64,000 bases of DNA from Gracilibacillus halophilus YIM-C55.5. GTDB lineage: Bacteria > Bacillota > Bacilli > Bacillales > Amphibacillaceae. Of the stretch, positions 17,944 through 26,370 are shown piece after piece (within the stretch, counting starts at the first letter, position 1; every line of letters begins with the position of its first letter). Below the pieces are notes generated by a model. The model saw only the letters and a program-made list of their open reading frames with translations. It had not been told where the DNA came from and did not search any database. Position numbers and translations under genes: made by a program. Where the stretch lies: assembly GCF_000359605.1 (NCBI RefSeq), contig NZ_APML01000016.1:1-64000 (forward strand), read 5' to 3'.

Positions 17944-19026
17944 TTGTTTCAGAAAAAAAGTATACGAATCTTAGTGACGTTGATTCTTGTTTTTGCATTA
18001 ATTTTCCTTATTTATAAAACACGTTTTATTTTCCAACCCATTGGTGCATATGTAGCAGCTATCGCCGTACCGATTATCGGTTCTGGGATCATTTTCTATA
18101 TTACCAATCCGATCGTGAATTGGTTAGAAAGAAGAAAGGTTCCACGAATGATCGGAACTTTTATTGTCTTTCTACTGATTGTGACAGCCATATCAGTTAT
18201 TACTATATATATCGCACCAATTGTTCAAAAGCAATTTACAAATCTCATTGATAATATTCCGCGGATGGCTAACAATGCAACGAGAGTGATTGAGCTTTGG
18301 CAAGATAATCAAAATATTATACCACCACAAGTTGAGAGTAGCATTAATCATATGCTCGATAATTTAAACGTGTATGCTGAACGGTTAACATCAGCTGTTT
18401 TTGATATTATTGGCCAAGTGTTTAGCTTTGTGTTTTCATTTTTCCTTATTCCATTCTTTTTGTTTTTCATGTTAAAAGATGGATACAAGTTCATTCCATT
18501 TGTGACTCAATTTTTAAGTCCTGGGAAAGCTAACAGTTTCAAAACATTAGCAACGAATATTAATCATACGTTATCTTCTTTTATTCAAGGACAATTTATC
18601 GTCAGTATTTGTGTCGGGGTGATGCTGTATATAGGTTATAATATCATTCAATTAGACTATTCATTATCACTTGCATTATTTGGCTTGGTGATGAATTTTA
18701 TTCCTTTTGCAGGCCCGTTTTTATCGGCTATTCCTGCTATTATTGTTGGTTTCTTACAAGAACCGATATTAGCATTATGGGCAACGGTTGTGATGGTCGT
18801 TGCACAACAAATTGAAAGTAATTTGATCTCACCAAATGTGATGGGAAGAGCATTATCATTGCATCCTTTAACTGTGATTACACTAATTCTTGCAGCCGGT
18901 GGTATCGCTGGTTTTATTGGTCTACTGTTTGTTATTCCTGCTTATGCTGTCGTCAAAACGATCATCGCCCACTTTTATCATGAATGGCAAAGAAAACAAC
19001 CAGAAGAAGACCCTGACCTTATGTAA
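17944..19026 (+). CDS. AI-2E family transporter (PerM/YueF-type permease)
   Basis: 360 residues with about eight membrane helices and a soluble region (about 75-145) between helices 3 and 4. The C-terminal part has the family motifs GQFIVSICVGVMLYIG and FIPFAGPFLSAIPAIIVG, and QQIESNLISPNVMGRALSLHPL. The family includes quorum-signal exporters and Na+/H+ antiporters; the role here is unknown. The start is a TTG at 17944. An ATG at 17940, better placed behind GGTG, is out of frame by one base, so a lost T in this T-rich start region is possible, as in other genes of this window. Confidence 0.85.
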   Translation: MFQKKSIRILVTLILVFALIFLIYKTRFIFQPIGAYVAAIAVPIIGSGIIFYITNPIVNWLERRKVPRMIGTFIVFLLIVTAISVITIYIAPIVQKQFTNLIDNIPRMANNATRVIELWQDNQNIIPPQVESSINHMLDNLNVYAERLTSAVFDIIGQVFSFVFSFFLIPFFLFFMLKDGYKFIPFVTQFLSPGKANSFKTLATNINHTLSSFIQGQFIVSICVGVMLYIGYNIIQLDYSLSLALFGLVMNFIPFAGPFLSAIPAIIVGFLQEPILALWATVVMVVAQQIESNLISPNVMGRALSLHPLTVITLILAAGGIAGFIGLLFVIPAYAVVKTIIAHFYHEWQRKQPEEDPDLM

Positions 19027-19056
19027 AACTGTTTTTGCAAACGATGAAAAGGTCAT

Positions 19057-19097
19057 AAAAACCCCCTTAGGCATTTGTGGCCCAAGGGGGTTTTTTC
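19057..19097. terminator. Bidirectional terminator between AI-2E and dctP genes
   Basis: AAAACCCCCTTGG-like arms (ACCCCCTTAGG and CCCAAGGGGG) form a GC-rich stem flanked by A and T runs, serving both convergent genes. Confidence 0.9.
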
Positions 19098-19099
19098 TT

Positions 19100-20239
19100 T
19101 TATTCTCCAGTTACTTCTGCAATTTCTTCTTTTAACTTATCATAAATGTCTGCATCAATTTCTTGTTCAGTCAATTCATTATTACGATACTGTTCATGAA
19201 CAGGTTCTGCTTTTTCTTTGAATGCAGTAATCTGATCTTCTGTCAGTTCAATGATATCTGTTGAACCTTCTTCTTCAATTGCTGCTAGACCTTCTTCATT
19301 TTGACGTTTCTGTTCTTCAAATACCCATTCTTGCATTTCTGTTACAGTTTCATCAACGAGCTGTTTTTCTGCATCTCCTAGACTATTGTACCATTCTGTA
19401 TTAGCTGTTGTCATAGCAACATAGTTGTTGTGGTTAGAAATAGTTAGTGTATCTTGTACTTCATGGAAACTTGCTGAGTTAATAAAGAACAGTGGGTTCT
19501 CTTGTGCATCAACTGTTTCACGGTCTAATGCTGTGTACAACTCACTCCAGCTAATAGATTGTACAGTAGCCCCATAAGCCGCATATGTTTCACGCATTAA
19601 CGGTGACTCTTGTACACGCATATTTAAGCCTTCCCAATCAGAAGGTGATTCAATTCCTTGGTTACTTGTCCAAGCCATCGCACCTTCTGTCCAATAAGCA
19701 AGCGGACTGATGCTATGTTCTTCATATTTGGCACGAAGATCTTCATTAAGTGCTTCACTATTTGTTAGCACCTCTTGTGTCTGCTCTGGATCAGCAGGGA
19801 AGAAATAGTGTAATGAGAAGATTTGACCGTCAGCGACTTGCCCACCAGTAAAACCTGGCGACATCACTGCCATTTCAACACCGCCTTGCATTAATAAATC
19901 GGCTTGGTCGGCTTCGCTACCGATCGTACCATATTCGTATGGCGTCACTGTAATGGCACCGTTTGTTTTCTCTTCGATACGACTTGCAAATTCAGCCGCA
20001 TACTCATACTGAACCTCCCCTTGAAGTTCTTCAGTCACCATCTCCCATTCTTGCTCTTCATATTCCGTTGCTTCCTCACCGGAACCTTCATCGCTGCCTT
20101 CGGTTTCTGAACCTGTATCTTCACCTTCGTTGTTACTGGCTCCTTCTTCTGATTCTCCTCCACCACAAGCTACTAATAAAACGCTCAGTGTGAAAATCGA
20201 GATCAGCATTAACAAAAGTTTTTTGTTAAAAATGATCAT
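19100..20239 (-). CDS. dctP: TRAP transporter substrate-binding lipoprotein DctP
   Basis: 379 residues. A lipoprotein signal peptide ends at LLVAC (lipobox Cys about residue 25), followed by an acidic linker rich in Glu and Ser (about 28-60). The mature domain has the DctP stretches TPYEYGTIGSEADQADLL and GLNMRVQESPLMRETYAAYGA, and the substrate-clamp region LDRETVDAQENPL. It delivers a carboxylate-type solute to the DctQM permease encoded just upstream. It is the last gene of a dctQ-dctM-dctP unit. The ligand cannot be named. The highly acidic linker fits a salt-adapted cell surface. Confidence 0.92.
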   Translation of the reverse strand: MIIFNKKLLLMLISIFTLSVLLVACGGGESEEGASNNEGEDTGSETEGSDEGSGEEATEYEEQEWEMVTEELQGEVQYEYAAEFASRIEEKTNGAITVTPYEYGTIGSEADQADLLMQGGVEMAVMSPGFTGGQVADGQIFSLHYFFPADPEQTQEVLTNSEALNEDLRAKYEEHSISPLAYWTEGAMAWTSNQGIESPSDWEGLNMRVQESPLMRETYAAYGATVQSISWSELYTALDRETVDAQENPLFFINSASFHEVQDTLTISNHNNYVAMTTANTEWYNSLGDAEKQLVDETVTEMQEWVFEEQKRQNEEGLAAIEEEGSTDIIELTEDQITAFKEKAEPVHEQYRNNELTEQEIDADIYDKLKEEIAEVTGE

Positions 20240-20308
20240 TACCCCCTAGTAAAAAATATTTTTATATTAAGCGGCTAGCCATCTATTAAACTAGCACACC
20301 TTAATACC

Positions 20309-21586
20309 TTAATTCGGAACAAGCATTAGCGATAACTGTGGAAATAGCACTAATAATACACCAATTACCAATAAGATGATAATAAACGGTGGCGTGCTTC
20401 GTATCACTTCTAAATATGGTTTCTTAAACACCGCACTAGCTGTAAATATGTCCACACCAAATGGCGGTGTTGCTGAACCTAACGCTGCTTGGAATGTCAC
20501 AATAATCCCTAAATGAATCAAATTGACATCTGCTGCTTCGGCTGCTGGGACAAAGATTGGTGTTAATACTAAGATCACCACAATCGGATCCACGAACATA
20601 CAACCAATAAAGAAAAAGACACTGACAATTAATAAAACAAATAATGCACTTGGATCTGTTCCGAGTACGGCTTCGGTTATTTGTTGCGGAATCCGTTCAA
20701 TCCCTAACACCCATGTAAACACTTGTCCACCAGCGACTAAAACAAAGACAGCTGAAGTAACTAGACCAGTGGATAATGCAATACCTGGTATTTTTTTTAT
20801 ATGAATCGTTCGATAAATAAGCACTTCTAAAATAAAAGCATATAATACGGAAATACCAGACGCTTCTACGGGTGTAAATGTACCTGTATAAATACCACCA
20901 ATAATAACGATTGGAAAACCAAGTGGTAGTAATGATTTACGGAAAGCTATTAACCTTTCACGCCAGCTAACACGATCCGCTAGTGGAATATCTTTTACTT
21001 TTGCATAGACGATACTATAAATGGCAAAAGATAAAAACACCATCAACCCAGGTATAATACCCGCGATAAATAAATCACCAACGGAAACCCCTGATCCTGC
21101 TGCAAGAGCATACATAATCATACCAATACTTGGTGGAACTAATAATGCAGCATCACTTGCATTAATAATCAGTGCCATTGCATTGGAATCTTTATATCCG
21201 ATTTTCAATAATCGTTCACGCATCGGGCGGCCAATCGCTACAACCGTCGCTTGGGTTGAACCAGAAATCGCACCAAACATGGTACATGCAGCGGCTGTCG
21301 TTACAGCATACCCACCACGAATGTGTCCCACAAATGCACCAATAAAATCGAGCAATCGTTGTGACGTTCGACCAGAAGTCATAATGTCAGCTGCAAAAAT
21401 GAATAATGGCACGCATAATAACACGGGCGATTCAATTCCGGTTATAAGTTGCCCCATCAATATATCTGTACTCATGACAGGGTTGTAAATTAACAAGATA
21501 ACTAGTGGTGCAACAATCAATGGTATCATCATTGGAAAATTTAACAACAGCAATACGATCATAATTGCTAATAATGTACCTAACAT
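20309..21586 (-). CDS. dctM: TRAP transporter large permease DctM
   Basis: 425 residues with about 12-13 helices. Family motifs include PLFIFAADIMTSGRTSQRLLDF, SGSTQATVVAIGRPM and PPSIGMIMYALAAGSGVSVGDLF. The protein is the Na+-coupled translocation subunit. I chose the ATG at 21586 because AGAGG lies 7-8 nt upstream and the product then begins with its first helix; the frame is open to 21613. It sits between dctQ and dctP with short gaps, so one transcript is likely. Confidence 0.92.
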   Translation of the reverse strand: MLGTLLAIMIVLLLLNFPMMIPLIVAPLVILLIYNPVMSTDILMGQLITGIESPVLLCVPLFIFAADIMTSGRTSQRLLDFIGAFVGHIRGGYAVTTAAACTMFGAISGSTQATVVAIGRPMRERLLKIGYKDSNAMALIINASDAALLVPPSIGMIMYALAAGSGVSVGDLFIAGIIPGLMVFLSFAIYSIVYAKVKDIPLADRVSWRERLIAFRKSLLPLGFPIVIIGGIYTGTFTPVEASGISVLYAFILEVLIYRTIHIKKIPGIALSTGLVTSAVFVLVAGGQVFTWVLGIERIPQQITEAVLGTDPSALFVLLIVSVFFFIGCMFVDPIVVILVLTPIFVPAAEAADVNLIHLGIIVTFQAALGSATPPFGVDIFTASAVFKKPYLEVIRSTPPFIIILLVIGVLLVLFPQLSLMLVPN

Positions 21587-21683
21587 ATCCGTTTCCTCTC
21601 TAACGTTTATCATTTTTATTGAACTCTATCGTGCCCACGCAAACGAAACCTTCTGCGATCAGTTTCGTAGAGATCGGTTGTAC

Positions 21684-22253
21684 CTAAACTGATAAATCTT
21701 CTAATTCTACATCTCGATCATCTTTGTCATTATAATCGACAGCATCTACACCTAAATACACTTTATCCTTAGCTTTTGCGGTAAAGTTAACGATGGTGTT
21801 ACGAAGAAATTGTATACCTGCCATAAAAAATCCAATTGGCAGAAACATTGCCATCCAATATGTAGGCAGCTGTAATGAGGTTGTTAGTTCACCTGATCCA
21901 TACTCAAACATGGTATATTTATAGGTGAAATACGTTAAGGCGAACATAACGATCGACGTAATAAAGTTGATCAGTATCATCATGACTTTTCGCACTTTAA
22001 ACGGAGCAAAGTCATAAAAGGCTGACATACTGATATGGCGCCCCTTTCTAGCGGCATAGCTAATCCCCATAAATGTGGCAATAACGATGGCAAATTGGCT
22101 CACTTCATAACTGAAGTAAAAAGCCCCCGACTCAAAAACTTCACGAGCGATCACATTCCCAACGATCATAATCGATATAAGAATAATCGCAAAGCTTAAG
22201 ATAAATTCCTCAAGCTTCATTATCAATTGATCTATCCATCGAAACAGCTTCAA
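21684..22253 (-). CDS. dctQ: TRAP transporter small permease DctQ
   Basis: 189 residues with four helices, typical for DctQ. The motif GNVIAREVFESGAFYFSYEVSQF (about residues 28-50, quoted in part) and the segment GISYAARKGRHISM are conserved in the family. A charged C-terminal tail (from about 165) ends in DRDVELEDLSV. DctQ pairs with DctM and is required for uptake. It is the first gene of the TRAP unit; most operons have dctP first, so the order here (Q-M-P) is a variation. Confidence 0.9.
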   Translation of the reverse strand: MKLFRWIDQLIMKLEEFILSFAIILISIMIVGNVIAREVFESGAFYFSYEVSQFAIVIATFMGISYAARKGRHISMSAFYDFAPFKVRKVMMILINFITSIVMFALTYFTYKYTMFEYGSGELTTSLQLPTYWMAMFLPIGFFMAGIQFLRNTIVNFTAKAKDKVYLGVDAVDYNDKDDRDVELEDLSV

Positions 22254-22642
22254 AGCTTCTATTCCTCCTCTATAGTCTCACGTACATGCAAAAATTGTTA
22301 TTCATTATGTTACAGAATTATTTCATTTTCTACAAATTTACTATGCCCTTATAAATTGGGATCTAACCACAAATATTCGTGTAAGCGATAAATGAATGCT
22401 TAACATGGATATATAGTGGCAAATGCTTGCAATTCTTTCTATATACTTGAACATCTTTATGGGCTATCGTTACATTCACCTCCCTTTTCCCTATTGCATA
22501 TGTGATAACATTTCGATAGTCTGATAGTAAAGTAAATTGTACCAAACAAATTCAATCGTATACAATCATTGGGATGTTAAAAATGTACAGAAGCCTTGCC
22601 TTTGGCTTGATTACATCTCATATATGAAGGGAGTAGAGTGAG
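22254..22642. other. Intergenic region without recognised gene
   Basis: This 389-bp, AT-rich gap separates the divergent dctQ and SE1561-type genes and presumably holds both promoters. A 60-codon minus-strand frame (22363-22545) has no convincing start signal or family resemblance. I see no riboswitch or clear operator. Confidence 0.5.
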
Positions 22643-22828
22643 TTGACTATTAAGGAATTAGAAGATAAAATCAACGACTTAAAAGCTGACCATATGCGAC
22701 TTTCAGGCGACATGGAAAAGCTCGTCTATGTTGGTAGTAATCCTGAATCCACCGAAAAAGAACTCGCCCAACTGGAATCACAAATTTCAGAACTACGCCA
22801 ACAATTAGCAGATGCAAAAAAAAGCTAG
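22643..22828 (+). CDS. SE1561 family small coiled-coil protein
   Basis: A 61-residue protein, strongly helical with heptad-like Leu spacing (KELEDKINDLKADHMRLSGD, then QLESQISELRQQLADAKKS). It resembles the SE1561 family of short Firmicute proteins of unknown function. The start is a TTG behind AAGGGAG at a spacing of about 10 nt. Its stop codon is inside the stem of a terminator shared with the convergent antiporter gene. Confidence 0.75.
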   Translation: MTIKELEDKINDLKADHMRLSGDMEKLVYVGSNPESTEKELAQLESQISELRQQLADAKKS

Positions 22829-22856
22829 CAACTTTCCTTTGTTGCTAGCTTTTTTT
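22816..22856. terminator. Bidirectional terminator containing both stop codons
   Basis: AAAAAAAGCTAGCAAC and GTTGCTAGCTTTTTTT form a perfect stem with a 9-nt loop. Each arm carries the TAG stop codon of one of the two convergent genes. Confidence 0.95.
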
Positions 22857-24704
22857 CGTTTCATCATCTTCTCTTTTCTTCTCTAATTTCTCTTGAATTT
22901 TATGAAATTCTTTGCTTGGTGGTGTGAAACTGACAATCGTATCACCTGGGGCTGCTGTGATATCTCCATTTTTAGTAAAAAACGCAATTTGTTTTGATTT
23001 TCTTAAAATAAATAATAATACAGTTTCTTCTTCACGGTCCTTCATGTATTGTTGGAAAGTATATTGTGACGTAATCTGTGTCTTACGAAAGACATAGCCA
23101 CCTTTTTGCTTATACTTTAATTCTTCAAGGCCGTACTTTGGCGAAAATAGTTCTCGCCCACCTAAGGCATGATCGATTTCATGAATTTGATCACCACTTA
23201 AATTTTGTTTCGATAATTGATAGACATTATTTCGACCAAATTCAGCCACAAATGTCGAGCAAACAAGCGCATTATATGAATCATATTCGGTTGCACTGAT
23301 TAAATAATCATACGGTGTAAAATCAATCGTGTAATCCGTCTGTTCTGATAAAATCTCGCAATGGGTGTGCTTAATCCCGGCTCGTCTCGCCTTATATAAC
23401 CGGTCCCAAGAATTATCGACGACAAGGATCGGTATTTCTAATTCTTCCATGACCTTCGCAAGTGCGATAGAGAAACGATTGGAACCCACAATCAAAGCAC
23501 CTGGTTTTCCTTCGGCAGATAGATTCAGTTTTTTGGCGAGCCAACCAATCGAAAAACCGTGCACACAAACCGTCGCAAACACTAACGCAAAGGTTAGCGA
23601 AGTCACAATGGACGCCCCACGAAATCCTTCATCTTGCAATACCGATGCAAAATAACTAGCTACCGTCAACGCTACAATCCCTCGTGGCGCAATCCAACCG
23701 ACTAACAGTTTTTCCCGAATCGATAGACCAGAATTAATCGTTGAAATGAAAATCGATAACGGACGAACCACAAATAACATCAATAATACATAGCCAATAA
23801 TTTCTGGACGAAATACATCAAGCAACGTATTTGTTGTCAGTGATGACGTTAATAGAATAAATACAGACGATAATAAGAGCATGGAGATATTTTCTTTAAA
23901 ATGCCGCATTTCTTTCAAAGAAGAAATCCCCATATTGGCAAATGTCATCCCCATGGCTGTCACCGCAAGTAGCCCAGTTTCATGTTTGATCTCATCAGCA
24001 ATCGTAAAACACGCCACCACCGCTGTAAACACAGCAGGAGATTTCAAATATTCTGGAATATGGCCGATTTCGAGTAACCAGCCAATTAACTTGGCAAAGA
24101 AATAACCTAACACGACAGCAAAAACTGAAGCAGCAAGGAATAATAATAGTGCTGATGCATCATGACCATCTCCTGTTAAGAAGAGAATCGTTTCAAAGGC
24201 AAATACGGCGATGAGTGCGCCAAATGGATCAACAATAATTCCTTCCCACTTTAATATTTTTGCTGGTGTGGACTTCAATTTTGATTGCCTGAGCAGCGGA
24301 AGTATAACGGTTGGACCTGTTACAATAAAAATCCCGCCAATGACAAACGAAACAGCCCAAGATAAATCGGCAACAAAATAGGCCGTTAAGGACCCCAATA
24401 TCCATGCTAAAAAGGCACCCCATGTGACAATTCGGAACACAGGTTTTCCAAGGCCCCTTATTTCTTTAATATTTAGATTCAAGCTACCCTCAAATAAAAT
24501 AATGGCTACAGCAATCGAGACCATCGGACGAAACAAGTCACCGAAATCTTCAGCTGGATTCATAACGCCAAAGATAGGACCAACCAACAAGCCTGCAATT
24601 GACATGACAACGATCGCTGGTAATTGAAACTTCCATGCCATCCATTGCGAAGCGATTCCTAAGACGACAACGAGCATTAACACAAGTAACAGTGATTCCA
24701 CCAT
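22845..24704 (-). CDS. CPA-type Na+(K+)/H+ antiporter with TrkA-N and C-terminal regulatory domain
   Basis: 619 residues. About 12 helices (1-390) carry CPA antiporter features, including GPTVILPLLRQSKL and the acidic residues of IVDPFGALIAVFAFE. A Rossmann-like RCK/TrkA-N region follows (GALIVGSNRFSIALAKVMEELEI, starting near residue 395, quoted in part), then a TrkA-C-like end. Such proteins exchange cations for protons and maintain pH and Na+ homeostasis, gated by nucleotides. I chose the ATG at 24704, directly after GAGGGGGG; the frame is open to 24746 without a start signal. Confidence 0.88.
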   Translation of the reverse strand: MVESLLLVLMLVVVLGIASQWMAWKFQLPAIVVMSIAGLLVGPIFGVMNPAEDFGDLFRPMVSIAVAIILFEGSLNLNIKEIRGLGKPVFRIVTWGAFLAWILGSLTAYFVADLSWAVSFVIGGIFIVTGPTVILPLLRQSKLKSTPAKILKWEGIIVDPFGALIAVFAFETILFLTGDGHDASALLLFLAASVFAVVLGYFFAKLIGWLLEIGHIPEYLKSPAVFTAVVACFTIADEIKHETGLLAVTAMGMTFANMGISSLKEMRHFKENISMLLLSSVFILLTSSLTTNTLLDVFRPEIIGYVLLMLFVVRPLSIFISTINSGLSIREKLLVGWIAPRGIVALTVASYFASVLQDEGFRGASIVTSLTFALVFATVCVHGFSIGWLAKKLNLSAEGKPGALIVGSNRFSIALAKVMEELEIPILVVDNSWDRLYKARRAGIKHTHCEILSEQTDYTIDFTPYDYLISATEYDSYNALVCSTFVAEFGRNNVYQLSKQNLSGDQIHEIDHALGGRELFSPKYGLEELKYKQKGGYVFRKTQITSQYTFQQYMKDREEETVLLFILRKSKQIAFFTKNGDITAAPGDTIVSFTPPSKEFHKIQEKLEKKREDDETKKS

Positions 24705-25125
24705 CGTACTCCCCCCTCTTGTCTTACATATCATATTTTGAATCAAAATAGGAAAAATATTTCATTCCATTTTGAAAACTGTACAAATACCGCTTTTATA
24801 GAATAATGGTTATAAACACGAAATGCAATCAAAAAAAACCATTTGAAATCAAATTTTAAATTTTCACCCATCATAAGTTCCATTTCCGCTGAATTACTTT
24901 CATTTTTGGTACGTATGCACCTTTTTCAATATCATTTTCATGTTGGAAGCTGTATTCATTCCTTTTGTTATGTGAAGAAATTGGAACAAAAGTGATGACC
25001 TCGTAGGCGATATACTTGAGTATAATAGGAAATGTATATTTCCAAAAAGAAAATAAAATATCCTCAGTCAAGAAGGGGGTTATCTTCAAAACTGGGGATA
25101 TTCGTAAAATCACTTGTCATCATTT
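24705..25125. other. Intergenic region without recognised gene
   Basis: About 420 bp between two genes on the minus strand. An 80-codon minus-strand frame at 24871-25113 lacks a Shine-Dalgarno and looks like chance. The stretch is AT-rich; no repeat family or structured RNA is evident. It presumably carries the antiporter promoter. Confidence 0.45.
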
Positions 25126-26367
25126 TTAGCTGTTAAAATCAATCGCCCATGCGCCGTTACGGAAAACAGGTTCTCTTGTACCATCTTCCGTGATGCCATC
25201 AATATCTAAATCAGCTGAACCGATCATAAAGTCAACATGTATCAAGCTATCATTCACACCATGTTGATCCAGTTCCTCATTATTCATATCTGATCCGCCT
25301 TCAACGTTCGTTGGATAGGCTTTACCAAGCGCAATGTGACAAGATGCATTCTCATCAAACAAGGTATTATAGAAGATAAGCCCAGATTGTGAAATGGGTG
25401 ATGCATGAGGCACAAGAGCCAATTCACCGAGATGCTTTGCACCTTCATCTGTTTCCAATAAGTGCTTCAATGTGTCATAGCCTTGTTCAGCATCAAAATC
25501 GACAACTTTGCCATTTTCAAAAGTCATACTGAAACCGTCAATCATGTTACCGCCATGAACAAGTGGTTTCGTTGCCGTAACCGTTCCGTTCACACCGTAT
25601 TTATCAGGCAAGGTAAACACCTCTTCTGTTGGCATATTCGGGTTAAATGCATTCCCTTCTGGCGTCTGGGCTGCACCACCTTTCCAAATATGCCCTTTCG
25701 GTAAATCAAATCGAATATTCGTACCTTCTGATTGGAAGACAAGGGCTTGGTATGATTTTTGATTTAAATATTCACGTGCTTGGTGCAACACTCGGTTGTG
25801 TTCATCCCAAGCAGCTACTGGATCTTCACGATCGACGCGAACAATCTTGAAAATTTCTTCCCACAAGCTTTCTTTGGCTTCTTCTTCCGACAGATCTGGA
25901 TAAATCTTTTTCGCCCAGTCACCAGTTGGTATCGAAATGATAGACCAAGGAATACGATCATTCATAATGTATTGACGAAATTCTTTCATCGCTGTAGCAC
26001 TCGCTTTATTTGCTTTTGCGACACGTTCTGGATCGATATCTTTTAACAGATCTGGATTCGTTGATCGAATCGACAATAAAGCAGCGCCGTCTTTAGCAAA
26101 ATATAAATGCTTATCAATTTGCCATTGCGGGATTTCCGTTAACACTTCGTCAGGGACATTTTCAAACTTCATTAATGTCAAATCATCGTCTGTCCAATTC
26201 ACATGGACATTTTTAGCGCCTAATTCGTAAGCTTTTCGTACAACAATTTTCGTAAAATCAGCACCTTCAATCGATGAATTGATCACCAACGCCTGATTCT
26301 CTTGTACATTCACACCAGTACGCAGGGCCAGTTCTGCATATTTTTCCAAGGATGTAAGGTCTGCCAT
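25126..26367 (-). CDS. M29 family aminopeptidase (AmpS/PepS type)
   Basis: 413 residues, standard for the thermophilic/AmpS aminopeptidase family. The metal-binding C-terminal half shows FDLPKGHIWKGGAAQTPEG, NMPTEEVFTLPDK (with the metal-ligand Glu), ELALVPHASPIS, CHIALGKAYP and VHVDFMIG-like HVDFMIGSADLDIDG. These supply the Glu, His and Asp ligands of a dinuclear centre. It releases N-terminal amino acids from peptides in the cytoplasm. GGAGG precedes the ATG. It starts 3 bp after the end of the yfmR-like gene, so the two probably share a transcript. Confidence 0.92.
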   Translation of the reverse strand: MADLTSLEKYAELALRTGVNVQENQALVINSSIEGADFTKIVVRKAYELGAKNVHVNWTDDDLTLMKFENVPDEVLTEIPQWQIDKHLYFAKDGAALLSIRSTNPDLLKDIDPERVAKANKASATAMKEFRQYIMNDRIPWSIISIPTGDWAKKIYPDLSEEEAKESLWEEIFKIVRVDREDPVAAWDEHNRVLHQAREYLNQKSYQALVFQSEGTNIRFDLPKGHIWKGGAAQTPEGNAFNPNMPTEEVFTLPDKYGVNGTVTATKPLVHGGNMIDGFSMTFENGKVVDFDAEQGYDTLKHLLETDEGAKHLGELALVPHASPISQSGLIFYNTLFDENASCHIALGKAYPTNVEGGSDMNNEELDQHGVNDSLIHVDFMIGSADLDIDGITEDGTREPVFRNGAWAIDFNS

Positions 26368-26370
26368 GGA

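Noticed and set aside
22363-22545. 60-residue minus-strand reading frame in the dctQ upstream region
   Set aside because: No Shine-Dalgarno, no recognisable family and atypical composition.
24871-25113. 80-residue minus-strand reading frame before the antiporter
   Set aside because: No ribosome site; AT-driven composition typical of spacer DNA.
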